A DNA stretch of 64,000 nt from Friedmanniella luteola (GTDB lineage: Bacteria; Actinomycetota; Actinomycetes; Propionibacteriales; Propionibacteriaceae): the NCBI RefSeq assembly GCF_900105065.1, contig NZ_LT629749.1, positions 620,001 to 684,000 of the forward strand. The letters are read 5' to 3'. The position numbers and the translations under genes were made by a program. Numbering within the stretch: position 1 is the first letter of the stretch; each line of letters opens with the position of its first letter. Positions 18,069 through 26,159 of the stretch are shown piece by piece. The notes beneath the pieces were generated by a model, which was not told where the DNA came from, searched no databases, and saw only the letters and a list, made by a program, of their open reading frames with translations.

Positions 18069-20138
18069 TCAGGCCGCGCTGGCGGTGGGGGCGTCGAGCT
18101 CCGCGGGCAGCGGCTCGCCGTGCACGACCACCAGCGAGCTGACCGCGCGGGTCAGGCAGACGTAGAGGCGGCGGAGACCGGTCACCCGGTCGGGCTCGCC
18201 GGCCACGATGCCGGCCGGCTCCAGCAGCACCACGTGGTCGAACTCCAGGCCCTTGGCCAGCGTCGCGGGCACCAGGTCCACCCGGCTCTCGAAGCCCTGG
18301 GCCTGCTCGCCGAGCAGCTCGAACACCACCCCGGCCCCGCTCAGCGCCGCGCGCAGGGCCGGCACCGTCGCGTCCGGGACGACCACCCCGACCGTGCCCT
18401 CGGACCGCAGGGCGTCGCCGACGGCTCGCGTCACGGCCGCCGCCGGGTCGGCTGACCGCCGCAGGTCCAGCTCACCGCGGGAGCGGCGGACCGAGTGCGG
18501 CGGGGTCAGCGAGGGCGCGATGTGGGGGAGCAGCCGGGCGGCGAAGTCGATCACCGCCCCGGGCACGCGGAACCCGGCGACCAGCTCCTCGACCACGGCG
18601 TCGGCCTGACCGAGGTGGCCCAGCGACTCCCGCCACGAGCGGGTGGCCCACGGCGTCGTCGCCTGGGCGAGGTCGCCCAGCACGGTGACCGAGCCGGTGG
18701 AGGCCCGCCGGCCGACGGCGCGCAGCATCATCGGGGACAGGTCCTGGGCCTCGTCGAGGACGACGTGACCGAGGCTCGGGGTGCGCTGCAGCAGGTCGGA
18801 GACCTCGTCGACCAGGACGACGTCGGCGAGGGTGAAGCGGGCCGCCGCGACCGTCCGCGCCGGCTTCGGCAGCCGCACCAGCCGTTGCTCGTCCGCGTCC
18901 AGCAGGCCGTCGGCGCACCGGGCGAGGAACTCGGCGTCCGTGAGCAGCCGGAGCACCAGCTTGGCCGCGTCGAGCGTGGGCCACAGCTGCTCGGCGTAGG
19001 CGCGGACCGGGCGGCTGCGGGCGACGGCGTTCTGCACGCGGTCGTCGGGGGAGTCGCCGGAGGCCTCCATCCGCAGCAGCACCTGGTGCGCCAGCCGCTG
19101 CGGCAGCATGGCCCGGCCGGCCTCGTACCGGACGCCCCGCTCCCGCAGCTCGCCCAGCATCTCCTCGGTCAGGTAGGCCCCGACCCGCCACTGGTAGGCG
19201 CCGCGCGGCACGACCAGCGCCTCGGTCGGGCGTCCCAGGTGGCCCCACACCGCGCGCCGCAGCACCTCAGCCATCCGGGCGTCGCCCTTGATGACGGCCG
19301 GCGGCGCCGCCTCGAGCCCGCGCACCGCGACGCCGGTGGCCCCGCTGACCAGGGAGCCGACGGTGGCCTGGGTGGCGTCGATCTCGCCGAGGGCGGGCAG
19401 CACGTCGGCGATGTAGGACAGGAAGCTGTCGTTCGGGCCGACGACCAGGACGCCGGAGCGGGCCAGCTGCTCGCGGTAGGCGTAGAGCAGGTACGCGGCG
19501 CGGTGGAGCCCGACGGCCGTCTTGCCGGTGCCGGGCGCACCCTGCACGCACAGCGACTGGTCGAGCCGGGCCCGGACGATGGTGTCCTGCTCGGGCTGGA
19601 TGGTGGCGACGATGTCGCGCATGGGCCCGGTCCGCGGCCGCTCGATCTCGGACTCGAGGATCGCCGACGACGACGCGGCCACCTCGGCGGCGGGGGAGCG
19701 GACCAGGTCCTCGTCCTCGAAGGCGGTCAGCCGGCCGGAGGAGAACCCGAAGCGACGCCGGCGGCGCACGCGCATCGGCTCGCCCACCCGCGCCTGGTAG
19801 AACGGCAGCGCCATCCCGGCCCGCCAGTCGATGACCAGCGGCTCCCCGCCGGCCTCGCCGGTGACGTGCCGCCGACCGACGTAGAGGGTCTCGTCCCGCT
19901 CGGCTCCGAGGTCGGAGGCGTAGTCGAGCCGGCCGAAGAACAGGGGGACGGTCGGGTCGTCCTCGAGGGCCTTCATCCGGCGGTGCAGAACCTGCTTGAG
20001 GTGCTCGGTGGAGACGCGGTCGCCGCCCTGGGCGGTGAGGCCGGCGGTGTGCTCCCGCATCCGCTGGAGGGCGGTCCGGGAGTCGACGAGGTGCTGCTGC
20101 TCGGCGGTCAGGGTGGCGGACGGGGCGGGTGCGGGCAC
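18069..20138 (-). CDS. helD: HelD-like UvrD/Rep-family ATPase (RNA polymerase-associated)
   Basis: 689-residue superfamily 1 ATPase. Visible: N-terminal coiled-coil segment LTAEQQHLVDSRTALQRM, FFGRLDY and YVGRRHV blocks, the IDWRAGMALPFYQA motif shared by the HelD group, Walker A GAPGTGKTAVG (Lys206), Walker B/motif II DEAQDLSP (Asp462-Glu463), and C-terminal motifs GLEFDHVVLLEP and LYVCLTRA. HelD proteins bind RNA polymerase and recycle stalled complexes and, in actinobacteria, can affect rifampicin response. GTG 20138 follows GGAGC closely and starts just before the conserved helix; the frame stays open upstream but with low-complexity arginine-rich sequence. Confidence 0.83.
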   Translation of the reverse strand: MPAPAPSATLTAEQQHLVDSRTALQRMREHTAGLTAQGGDRVSTEHLKQVLHRRMKALEDDPTVPLFFGRLDYASDLGAERDETLYVGRRHVTGEAGGEPLVIDWRAGMALPFYQARVGEPMRVRRRRRFGFSSGRLTAFEDEDLVRSPAAEVAASSSAILESEIERPRTGPMRDIVATIQPEQDTIVRARLDQSLCVQGAPGTGKTAVGLHRAAYLLYAYREQLARSGVLVVGPNDSFLSYIADVLPALGEIDATQATVGSLVSGATGVAVRGLEAAPPAVIKGDARMAEVLRRAVWGHLGRPTEALVVPRGAYQWRVGAYLTEEMLGELRERGVRYEAGRAMLPQRLAHQVLLRMEASGDSPDDRVQNAVARSRPVRAYAEQLWPTLDAAKLVLRLLTDAEFLARCADGLLDADEQRLVRLPKPARTVAAARFTLADVVLVDEVSDLLQRTPSLGHVVLDEAQDLSPMMLRAVGRRASTGSVTVLGDLAQATTPWATRSWRESLGHLGQADAVVEELVAGFRVPGAVIDFAARLLPHIAPSLTPPHSVRRSRGELDLRRSADPAAAVTRAVGDALRSEGTVGVVVPDATVPALRAALSGAGVVFELLGEQAQGFESRVDLVPATLAKGLEFDHVVLLEPAGIVAGEPDRVTGLRRLYVCLTRAVSSLVVVHGEPLPAELDAPTASAA

Positions 20139-20271
20139 GCGGGAAGCTCCGATGCGAGTCGGCCGGGTGGGGGGAGCGGAGGGACAAACTACACCGGTCG
20201 TCCGCGGCCGGCGAGCGCTTTTCCCGCACCCCCTGCGCACGGCCGTGGGCCCGGGTTCCTACCCTGGGGCG

Positions 20272-20850
20272 GTGACCTCAGAGAAGCCGACCTCGGGTGA
20301 GACCGAGCGTTCCTACATCCCGGTCGAGAACCCGGCGGACCGTCCGCGGACGTCCCGGACGACGGTGCGGGTGCTGCTGACCAACCCCGCGGGGGACACG
20401 CTGCTGTTCGAGGACAGCGACCCCGGCCTCGACGACGCGCGCTGGTGGGTGACGCCGGGTGGGGGCATCGACCCGGGCGAGACCGAGACCGAGGCGGCCG
20501 TCCGCGAGGTCTGGGAGGAGACCGGCTACCGGCTGGACCCGGCCGACCTGCTGGGGCCGGTGGCCCGCCGGCACGTCGTGCACGGCTACTCCGACCGGGT
20601 GATCGAGCAGGACGAGTCCTTCTACCTGGCGCGGGTCGCCGAGTTCGAGGTGGACACGTCGGAGCACACCCCGGACGAGCAGCTGACCTTCCTGCGGCAC
20701 CGCTGGTGGTCGACCGAGGAGCTGCGGGCGACCGACGACTGGGTCTGGCCGCACGAGCTGGTCGAGCTGCTGCACCTGGTGGACGAGCGCGACCGCTGGC
20801 CCGTCTCGCTCGGTACCCAGGAGGAGTCGACCGTCCTCGATGTGCACTGA
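20272..20850 (+). CDS. NUDIX hydrolase
   Basis: 192-residue hydrolase of nucleoside diphosphates linked to another moiety. The NUDIX box is complete: Gly63-x5-Glu, then REVWEETG (residues 78-85) with metal-binding Glu82 and Glu83. The N-terminal 35 residues are polar and include a prolyl/arginyl stretch before the fold begins at TTVRVLLTN. GTG 20272 lies directly after the divergent region shared with the helD-like gene (133 nt gap). Its end abuts or overlaps the MFS gene. Substrate unknown; candidates include oxidised nucleotides, ADP-sugars and mRNA caps. Confidence 0.88.
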   Translation: MTSEKPTSGETERSYIPVENPADRPRTSRTTVRVLLTNPAGDTLLFEDSDPGLDDARWWVTPGGGIDPGETETEAAVREVWEETGYRLDPADLLGPVARRHVVHGYSDRVIEQDESFYLARVAEFEVDTSEHTPDEQLTFLRHRWWSTEELRATDDWVWPHELVELLHLVDERDRWPVSLGTQEESTVLDVH

Positions 20851-22097
20851 GCACGTCGACGGGCGACGGGCTGCCCGCGGCCTACGGCGCCGGTGACCCG
20901 GCTGTCCGCCGCGCCTCCCTCGCCCTGTTCCTGGCCGGCGTCGCGGTGTTCGCCCTGCTCTACAGCACCCAGCCGCTGCTGCCGGAGCTCAGCCGCTGGT
21001 TCGGCGTCAGCGCCGCCGCGTCGACGTTGACGGTCAGCCTGACCACCCTCACGCTGGCCGTCGGGCTGCTGGTCGCCGGCCCGCTCTCGGAGCGGTTCGG
21101 CCGGACCCGGCTGGTGACCCTCAGCCTGGTCGCGGCCACCCTGCTCGGCGTCGCCTGCGCCGCGGCCCCGACCTGGGGCCTGCTGCTGGCCGCCCGCTCG
21201 GCGCAGGGGCTGGCGCTGGCCGGACTGCCCGCCGTCGCCGTCGCCTACCTGAACGAGGAGCTCGACGGCGCGGTCGCCGGGCAGGCCATCGGCCTCTACG
21301 TGGGCGGCAACGCCCTCGGCGGGATGGTCGGCCGGCTGCTGGCCGGCGCGCTCGCCGACCTCGGCGGGTGGCGTCTCGCCGTCGGCGGCATCGCGGTGCT
21401 GGGGGCGGCCTGCACCGCCGCCGTGGTCGTGCTGCTGCCGCCCTCGCGCCGCTTCGTGGCCGCCCAACCGGGCCTGGAGACCGTCGCCCGGAGTGCCCGC
21501 GCCGTGCTCACCGACCCGGTGCTGCTGGGCCTCTACCTGCTCGCGGCCCTGCTCATGGGCGCGTTCGTCGCCGTCTTCAACGCGCTGGGGTTCCGGCTGG
21601 AGGCGCCGCCGTACGCGCTCAGCGCCGCCCTGGCCGGGCTCGTCTTCCTGGTCTACGCCTTCGGCTCGGTCGCCTCCACCACGGCGGGACGGCTGGCGGA
21701 CCGGCACGGGCGGCGGGCCGTCGTCCCCGTCGCCGTGGTCGTGATGCTGGCCGGGCTGCTGGGCACGGCGGCCAGCCCGCTGGTCCTCGTGGTGCTGGCC
21801 CTGGCGGTGATGACCGTCGGCTTCTTCGCGGCGCACGGGGTGGCCAGCGGCTGGGTGGCGGCCCGCGCCCGCGCCGGGGGCCGGGCCACCGCGCAGGCGG
21901 CGTCGACCTACCTCTTCGCCTACTACGTCGGCTCGTCGGTGGTCGGCGCCGCGGCCGGCCGGGCCTGGACCAGCAGCGGCTGGACCGGGGTGCTCGTCCT
22001 CACCGCCGCCCTGGTCGTGCTGGGCTGCGGCGTCGCGCTGCTGCTCGCGCGCAGCACCAGCCTGCTGCAGCCGGGCAACCCGCCCGTCGGCGGCTGA
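20847..22097 (+). CDS. MFS transporter (12-span, YnfM/AraJ-like)
   Basis: About 416-residue permease with 12 predicted membrane spans. Typical MFS features: STQPLLPELSRWFGVS at the first periplasmic loop, motif A-like GPLSERFGRTRLV, helix-rich halves joined by a basic loop after PPSRRFVAAQP, and a second motif A-like [13 protein letters not shown]. The start is unclear: no ATG, GTG or TTG is available in frame before the first helix. CTG 20847 overlaps the NUDIX stop (CTGA) and is given as the best guess. The family exports sugars, amino-acid derivatives or drugs; substrate unknown. Convergent with the NAD(P)HX dehydratase gene (15 nt). Confidence 0.82.
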   Translation: MSTSTGDGLPAAYGAGDPAVRRASLALFLAGVAVFALLYSTQPLLPELSRWFGVSAAASTLTVSLTTLTLAVGLLVAGPLSERFGRTRLVTLSLVAATLLGVACAAAPTWGLLLAARSAQGLALAGLPAVAVAYLNEELDGAVAGQAIGLYVGGNALGGMVGRLLAGALADLGGWRLAVGGIAVLGAACTAAVVVLLPPSRRFVAAQPGLETVARSARAVLTDPVLLGLYLLAALLMGAFVAVFNALGFRLEAPPYALSAALAGLVFLVYAFGSVASTTAGRLADRHGRRAVVPVAVVVMLAGLLGTAASPLVLVVLALAVMTVGFFAAHGVASGWVAARARAGGRATAQAASTYLFAYYVGSSVVGAAAGRAWTSSGWTGVLVLTAALVVLGCGVALLLARSTSLLQPGNPPVGG

Positions 22098-22112
22098 GGA
22101 CGCGCCGCCGGC

Positions 22113-22997
22113 TCAGGCGCCGAGCTCGCTCATCACCACGGGCAGCTCGTCCAGCAGCTCGCGGGCCAGGAACCCGACGGTCCCGATCCGGGCCGCGAGC
22201 CGGTCGCCGGCGGCCGCGTGCACGTGGGTGGCCCAGCAGGTGGCCTGGTCGGGCTGCCCGGTGCGGCCCAGCAGACCGGTGACCGCGCCGACCAGCACGT
22301 CGCCGCTGCCGGAGGTGGCGAGGCCGCCGTTGCCGGCCCCCACCTTCCAGATCCGGCCCTCGGCGTCGGCGACGGTGCCGTAGCAGGTGACCACGGCCCC
22401 GTAGCGCGCCGCGATCTCGGCGATGTCGGCGTCCTCGTCCTCGACGTCACGGCCGAGCAGCCGGCCGGCCTCCTGCCCGTTGGGCGTCAGCACGAGCCGC
22501 CCGCGGACCGGGTCGAGGGCGTCGAGCATCCCCGGCAGCACGCCGAGGGCGTAGGCGTCGAGCACGAGCCACGTCTCCTCACCCAGCAGGGGGATGGCCG
22601 TCCTGATCAGCCGGGCCGTCTCCTCGGGGTGGTCGAGGCCGACGCCGATGGTGACGACGTCGGAGGAGCCCAGGGCGTCGGCGATGGCGTCGAGGTCGCC
22701 GCCCAGCACGGTGCCGCGCTCGTCCTGGGGCAGCCCGACGACGCCGGCCTCCGGCGTGGCGACCGCGAGCGGGACGGCGGCGGAGGACGCGACGGCCAGG
22801 GTCAGGTGGCCGGCGCCCACGCGGAGCGCCCCGAGCCCGGCGAGCTGCACGGCGCCCGGGGTGCTGGCGGCGCCGCCGACGATGAGCACCTGCCCGCGGC
22901 CGTACTTGGAACCGGCGGCGTCGGGCAGCGGCCAGGAGCGGAGCAGGCCGGGGGTGACCTCGCGGGGGGTGCCCGGCTCAGGTCTGGGGTCGGACAC
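22113..22997 (-). CDS. nnrD: ADP-dependent (S)-NAD(P)H-hydrate dehydratase
   Basis: Repairs damaged NAD(P)H by dehydrating the S-hydrate form with ADP. The ribokinase-fold signature is clear: GRGQVLIVGGAASTPGA near the N terminus, LVLDAYAL, LTPNGQEAGRLLG, and GNGGLATSGSGDVLVG, which holds the catalytic aspartate and the nucleotide-binding loop. 294 residues, so this is the dehydratase domain alone; the epimerase partner (NnrE) is not in the window. It begins 20 nt inside the end of the histidine phosphatase gene, suggesting translational coupling. Confidence 0.92.
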   Translation of the reverse strand: MSDPRPEPGTPREVTPGLLRSWPLPDAAGSKYGRGQVLIVGGAASTPGAVQLAGLGALRVGAGHLTLAVASSAAVPLAVATPEAGVVGLPQDERGTVLGGDLDAIADALGSSDVVTIGVGLDHPEETARLIRTAIPLLGEETWLVLDAYALGVLPGMLDALDPVRGRLVLTPNGQEAGRLLGRDVEDEDADIAEIAARYGAVVTCYGTVADAEGRIWKVGAGNGGLATSGSGDVLVGAVTGLLGRTGQPDQATCWATHVHAAAGDRLAARIGTVGFLARELLDELPVVMSELGA

Positions 22998-23721
22998 GGG
23001 AGTCTCCCTGGTGCTGGGTGACCGGCGCGTCGGACGCGTCGAGGTGCGAGACGTCGTTGAACAGCCGGACCTGCCAGCCGCCGTCCGGTGCGCGGCCGAG
23101 GTGGGTGATGGACACGTTCTTCACCGGGGTGGTCGCCCCGATGTCGAGGATCTGGTGCTCGTCGAGGCCCTCGCAGACGTAGCGGAAGCAGAGCACGAGG
23201 GCGTCGTGGCAGAAGACGACGACGCGGCTGCCGTCGGGCAGGCCGTCGAGGTCGCGGAGGAAGCTGCGGACGCGCAGGACGACGTCGGCCCAGGACTCCC
23301 CGCCGGGTGGGCGGTGGTAGAACTTCCCGAGCCAGCGGCGGCGCTCGGCCTCGCCGGGGAAGCGGTTGACCACGCCCTTCCAGGTGAGCAGGTCCAGCAC
23401 GCCCAGCTCGCGGTCGCGCAGCCGTTCGTCCAGCCGCACGGGGACCTCGCCGGCACCGGCCGCGGCCAGGCTGAGCTCGGCCGTCTGCCGGGCGCGGACG
23501 TAGGTGGAGGACCAGAGCAGGGTGGGGACGTCGTCGCCCAGCAACGCCTCCAGGCCGCGGCCGAGGGCCTGGGACTGCTCACGGCCCACCTCGGACAGCT
23601 CCACGTCGGCGTCGCGGGCGCCGACGTCGATCACCTCGGCGTCCTCGGCGTAGGCGCGGGCGGCCGCGGCGTTGCCGAGGCTCTCCCCGTGGCGGATGAC
23701 GACCAGCTCGGCGACAGCCAT
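22978..23721 (-). CDS. Histidine phosphatase family protein
   Basis: 247-residue phosphoglycerate mutase-like phosphatase. Catalytic RHG motif at residues 10-12 (His11), WSSTYVRARQTAEL giving the phosphate-binding arginine, and second catalytic histidine His172 in VFCHDA. ATG 23721 was chosen because it is preceded by GGAAGGGCC and starts just before the first strand; the frame is open further upstream. The first gene of a two-gene reverse-strand operon with nnrD. Substrate unknown: such proteins dephosphorylate small metabolites or sugar phosphates. Confidence 0.88.
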   Translation of the reverse strand: MAVAELVVIRHGESLGNAAAARAYAEDAEVIDVGARDADVELSEVGREQSQALGRGLEALLGDDVPTLLWSSTYVRARQTAELSLAAAGAGEVPVRLDERLRDRELGVLDLLTWKGVVNRFPGEAERRRWLGKFYHRPPGGESWADVVLRVRSFLRDLDGLPDGSRVVVFCHDALVLCFRYVCEGLDEHQILDIGATTPVKNVSITHLGRAPDGGWQVRLFNDVSHLDASDAPVTQHQGDSRVRPQT

Positions 23722-23853
23722 AGGCCCTTCCTGCAGTACGTGGCCGGGAGGTACCCGGTGCGGGGCCACGCTAACGGGGACCGCTGGCACTCCGGCCGGG
23801 CGGGCTGCTGAACCGATTCAGGGCCACCGCGAGGAGCGCGGGGACGGGCGGTC

Positions 23854-23859
23854 TAGGTT
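23854..23859 (+). promoter_or_regulatory. Leaderless-type -10 (TAGGTT) of the aldo/keto reductase gene
   Basis: TAGGTT ends 7 nt before ATG 23867, and there is no ribosome-binding site in the gap. Confidence 0.45.
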
Positions 23860-23866
23860 GGCCTCC

Positions 23867-24877
23867 ATGGACTTCCGCTACCTCGGCAACTCCGGACTCA
23901 AGATCTCGGAGATCACCTACGGCAACTGGCTCACCCACGGCTCCCAGCTCGAGAACGAGCAGGCGCACGCCTGCGTCAAGGCCTCCCTCGAGGCCGGCAT
24001 CACCACCTTCGACACCGCTGACGTCTACGCCAACACCAAGGCCGAGACCGTGCTGGGCGAGGCGCTGAAGGGTGAGCGCCGCGAGTCGCTGGAGATCTTC
24101 ACCAAGGTCTTCGGCCCGACCGGGCCGAAGGGCCACAACGACCTCGGCCTCTCGCGCAAGCACATCTCGGAGTCGATCAACGCCTCCCTGACGCGGCTGC
24201 AGACCGACTACGTCGACCTCTACCAGGCACACCGCTACGACTACGAGACGCCCCTCGAGGAGACGATGCAGGCGTTCGCCGACCTCGTCCGCGCGGGCAA
24301 GGTGCTCTACCTCGGCGTCAGCGAGTGGACGGCCGAGCAGATGCGCGAGGCGGCCGTGCTCGCGAAGGACCTCGGCGTCCAGCTGATCTCCAACCAGCCG
24401 CAGTACTCCATGCTGTGGCGGGTCATCGAGGGCGAGGTCGTGCCCGCGTCGAAGGAGCTCGGCATCTCCCAGGTGGTCTGGTCCCCGATCGCGCAGGGCG
24501 TGCTGACCGGCAAGTACGTGCCCGGCCAGGACCTGCCGGAGGGCTCCCGCGCCACCGACGACAAGGGCGGCGCCAACATGATCGCCCGCTGGATGAAGGA
24601 CGACGTGCTGGAGCGCGTGCAGCAGCTGAAGCCGCTCGCCGAGGAGGCCGGGCTGTCGATGGCGCAGCTGGCCATCGCGTGGGTGCTGCAGAACGAGAAC
24701 GTCGCCACGGCGATCATCGGCGCCTCGCGGCCCGAGCAGGTCTTCGACAACGTCAAGGCTGCCGGCGTCACGCTGGAGCCGGAGCTGCTGGGCAAGATCG
24801 ACGACGTCCTCGGCGACGCCGTCGTGAGCGACCCCGCGAAGACGCTGGAGAGCTCGCCGAAGACCCGGGAGGCCTGA
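23867..24877 (+). CDS. Aldo/keto reductase (Kv-beta/YghZ-like)
   Basis: 336-residue TIM-barrel NADPH-dependent oxidoreductase that reduces aldehydes and ketones. Catalytic tetrad residues visible: Asp49 and Tyr54 in FDTADVYANTKAE, Lys80 in FTKVFG, and His122 in LYQAHRYD. The C-terminal NADPH pocket SPIAQGVLTGKY and IIGASRPEQ is intact. The MDFRYLGNSGLKIS start and the WSPIAQG motif place it nearest the voltage-gated potassium channel beta-subunit group of AKRs. Monocistronic, convergent with the VOC gene. Substrate unknown. Confidence 0.92.
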   Translation: MDFRYLGNSGLKISEITYGNWLTHGSQLENEQAHACVKASLEAGITTFDTADVYANTKAETVLGEALKGERRESLEIFTKVFGPTGPKGHNDLGLSRKHISESINASLTRLQTDYVDLYQAHRYDYETPLEETMQAFADLVRAGKVLYLGVSEWTAEQMREAAVLAKDLGVQLISNQPQYSMLWRVIEGEVVPASKELGISQVVWSPIAQGVLTGKYVPGQDLPEGSRATDDKGGANMIARWMKDDVLERVQQLKPLAEEAGLSMAQLAIAWVLQNENVATAIIGASRPEQVFDNVKAAGVTLEPELLGKIDDVLGDAVVSDPAKTLESSPKTREA

Positions 24878-24904
24878 CCTCAGCCCCCCGGCCGAGCGGA
24901 GCGG

Positions 24905-24940
24905 GTGGACCCGTGGTGAGCACACGCACCACGCGTCCAC
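24905..24940. terminator. Bidirectional terminator between convergent genes
   Basis: GTGGACCCGTGGTG pairs with CACCACGCGTCCAC (one mismatch) around an 8-nt loop. Flanking GGAGCG and CGCTCC extend the stem. It separates the aldo/keto reductase and VOC genes, which point at each other. Confidence 0.6.
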
Positions 24941-24962
24941 GCGCTCCCGGCCGGGCGGGAGG

Positions 24963-25451
24963 TCAGGAGGCGGGGACCGGCTCCGCGGCGGCCTCGATGG
25001 CGGCGATGTCGATCCGGCGCATCTGGAGCATCGCCTGCATGGCGCGGCCGGCCCGTGCGGGGTCGGCGTCGGTCATCAGCTCGGTGAGCCGGCGGGGGAC
25101 GACCTGCCAGGACAGCCCGAACCGGTCCTTGAGCCACCCGCACACGCTCTCCTCGCCACCGTCGGCGATCAGGGCGTCCCAGTAGTGGTCGGTCTCGGCC
25201 TGGTCGGCGGTGTCGATCTGGAACGAGACCGCCTCGTCGAAGTGGAACTGCGGACCGCCGTTGAGGCCGGTGAAGCGGACGCCGTCCAGCTCGAACTCCA
25301 CGGTGAGCGCCTCGCCGGGGGTGGCGGAGGGGGTGCCTTCTGGCGCCGGGTTGACGCTGAGCACGCGTGAGTTCGGGAACACGGAGACGTAGAAGCGGGC
25401 GGCTTCCTCGGCCTGACCGGCGAACCACAGGCACGGGGTGATGGCGGGCAT
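24963..25451 (-). CDS. VOC family protein (PhnB/glyoxalase-like)
   Basis: 162-residue protein of the vicinal oxygen chelate superfamily, PhnB-like subgroup. Recognised from ITPCLWFAGQAEEAARFYVSVFP, GVRFTGLNGGP, and DRFGLSWQVVP, the usual beta-alpha-beta-beta-beta blocks. The C-terminal extension contains the 'MLQMRRIDIA' helix typical of this subgroup. ATG 25451 follows AGAGGAG. The molecular function of PhnB-like proteins is undefined; some bind metals or protect against antibiotics. Possibly co-expressed with the MarR gene 129 nt upstream on the same strand. Confidence 0.88.
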   Translation of the reverse strand: MPAITPCLWFAGQAEEAARFYVSVFPNSRVLSVNPAPEGTPSATPGEALTVEFELDGVRFTGLNGGPQFHFDEAVSFQIDTADQAETDHYWDALIADGGEESVCGWLKDRFGLSWQVVPRRLTELMTDADPARAGRAMQAMLQMRRIDIAAIEAAAEPVPAS

Positions 25452-25522
25452 GGTCTGCTCCTCTGCGGTAGGTGTGGGAGTGGAGACCACGGGGCGGCCG
25501 CGAACTCATCGCCCTTCGACGA

Positions 25523-25596
25523 GCTCAGGACGCGGGACGGGGCTCAGGACGCGGGACGGGGCTCAGGACGCGGGACGGGCTCAGGACGCGGGAGGG
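25523..25596. repeat. Tandem repeat, four copies of an 18-19 nt unit
   Basis: Unit GCTCAGGACGCGGGACGGG occurs at 25523, 25542, 25561 (18 nt) and 25579 (slightly diverged end). The last copy contains the stop codon and final codons of the reverse-strand MarR gene. A TTCGACGAGCTCAGG motif precedes the array. It sits between the MarR and VOC genes and may be a replication-slippage product or terminator-like element. Confidence 0.85.
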
Positions 25597-26072
25597 CCGT
25601 CCTCGAGGCTCCGCCGGTGCTCGGCCATCGCCTCGGCCATCGTCCGCATGAAGTCCTCGATCAGCTCGAGCTGCTGCTCGTCGTAACGCGCCATCGAGGC
25701 GTCCACCCGGGCCCCGAGCGGACCGAAGAACTCGATCCCGAGCTCCTCCCCGGTGGCGTCCTGGTGCAGCCGCACCTGGCGCCGGTCGTGGGCGTCGGGC
25801 ACCCGGCGGACGTGCCCGGCCCGCACCAGCCGGTCGACCGTGCCGGTCACCGCCCCGGAGGTCACGTTGAGCACCTGCCGCAGGGTGCCCGGGGTGGCGG
25901 GCTCGCCCTGGCGCTCCGCGTTGAGGATCAGCACCAGGGCCTGCAGGTCGGTGGGGTGCATGCCGTGCGTCTTGGCGAAGACGTCGACGACGCGGCTGGC
26001 CTCCGCCCCGTAGCGGCGGAGGTGGTCCACGACCAGCGCGCGCAGGTGCTCCAGCCGTGCGGTGTCCGCCAT
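25581..26072 (-). CDS. MarR family transcriptional regulator
   Basis: 163-residue winged-helix regulator. The DNA-binding part is visible as GTLRQVLNVTSGAVTGTVDRLVRAGHV followed by the wing DAHDRRQVRLH. No OhrR-type cysteine. It is divergent from an MMPL exporter with 87 nt between start codons, and that gap holds a perfect 15-nt palindrome, so it probably represses both itself and the exporter. Its last codons lie in a tandem repeat array. Confidence 0.88.
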   Translation of the reverse strand: MADTARLEHLRALVVDHLRRYGAEASRVVDVFAKTHGMHPTDLQALVLILNAERQGEPATPGTLRQVLNVTSGAVTGTVDRLVRAGHVRRVPDAHDRRQVRLHQDATGEELGIEFFGPLGARVDASMARYDEQQLELIEDFMRTMAEAMAEHRRSLEDGPPAS

Positions 26073-26115
26073 GGCGCTGCTCCTCTCTTGCGGACCGGGC
26101 TCCGGGTGCTTAATC

Positions 26116-26130
26116 TCTTAGTCACTAAGA
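26116..26130. promoter_or_regulatory. Palindromic operator between marR and the MMPL gene
   Basis: TCTTAGT-C-ACTAAGA, a perfect 7-1-7 dyad in an AT-rich patch of the divergent intergenic region. The size and position fit a MarR dimer site that controls both promoters. Confidence 0.75.
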
Positions 26131-26159
26131 CTATCGCTGAACGAGAGAGTTGGTCCGTC

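Noticed and set aside
25523..25596. Tandem array considered as a CRISPR
   Set aside because: Units are contiguous with no unique spacers, only 18-19 nt long, and no cas genes are present.
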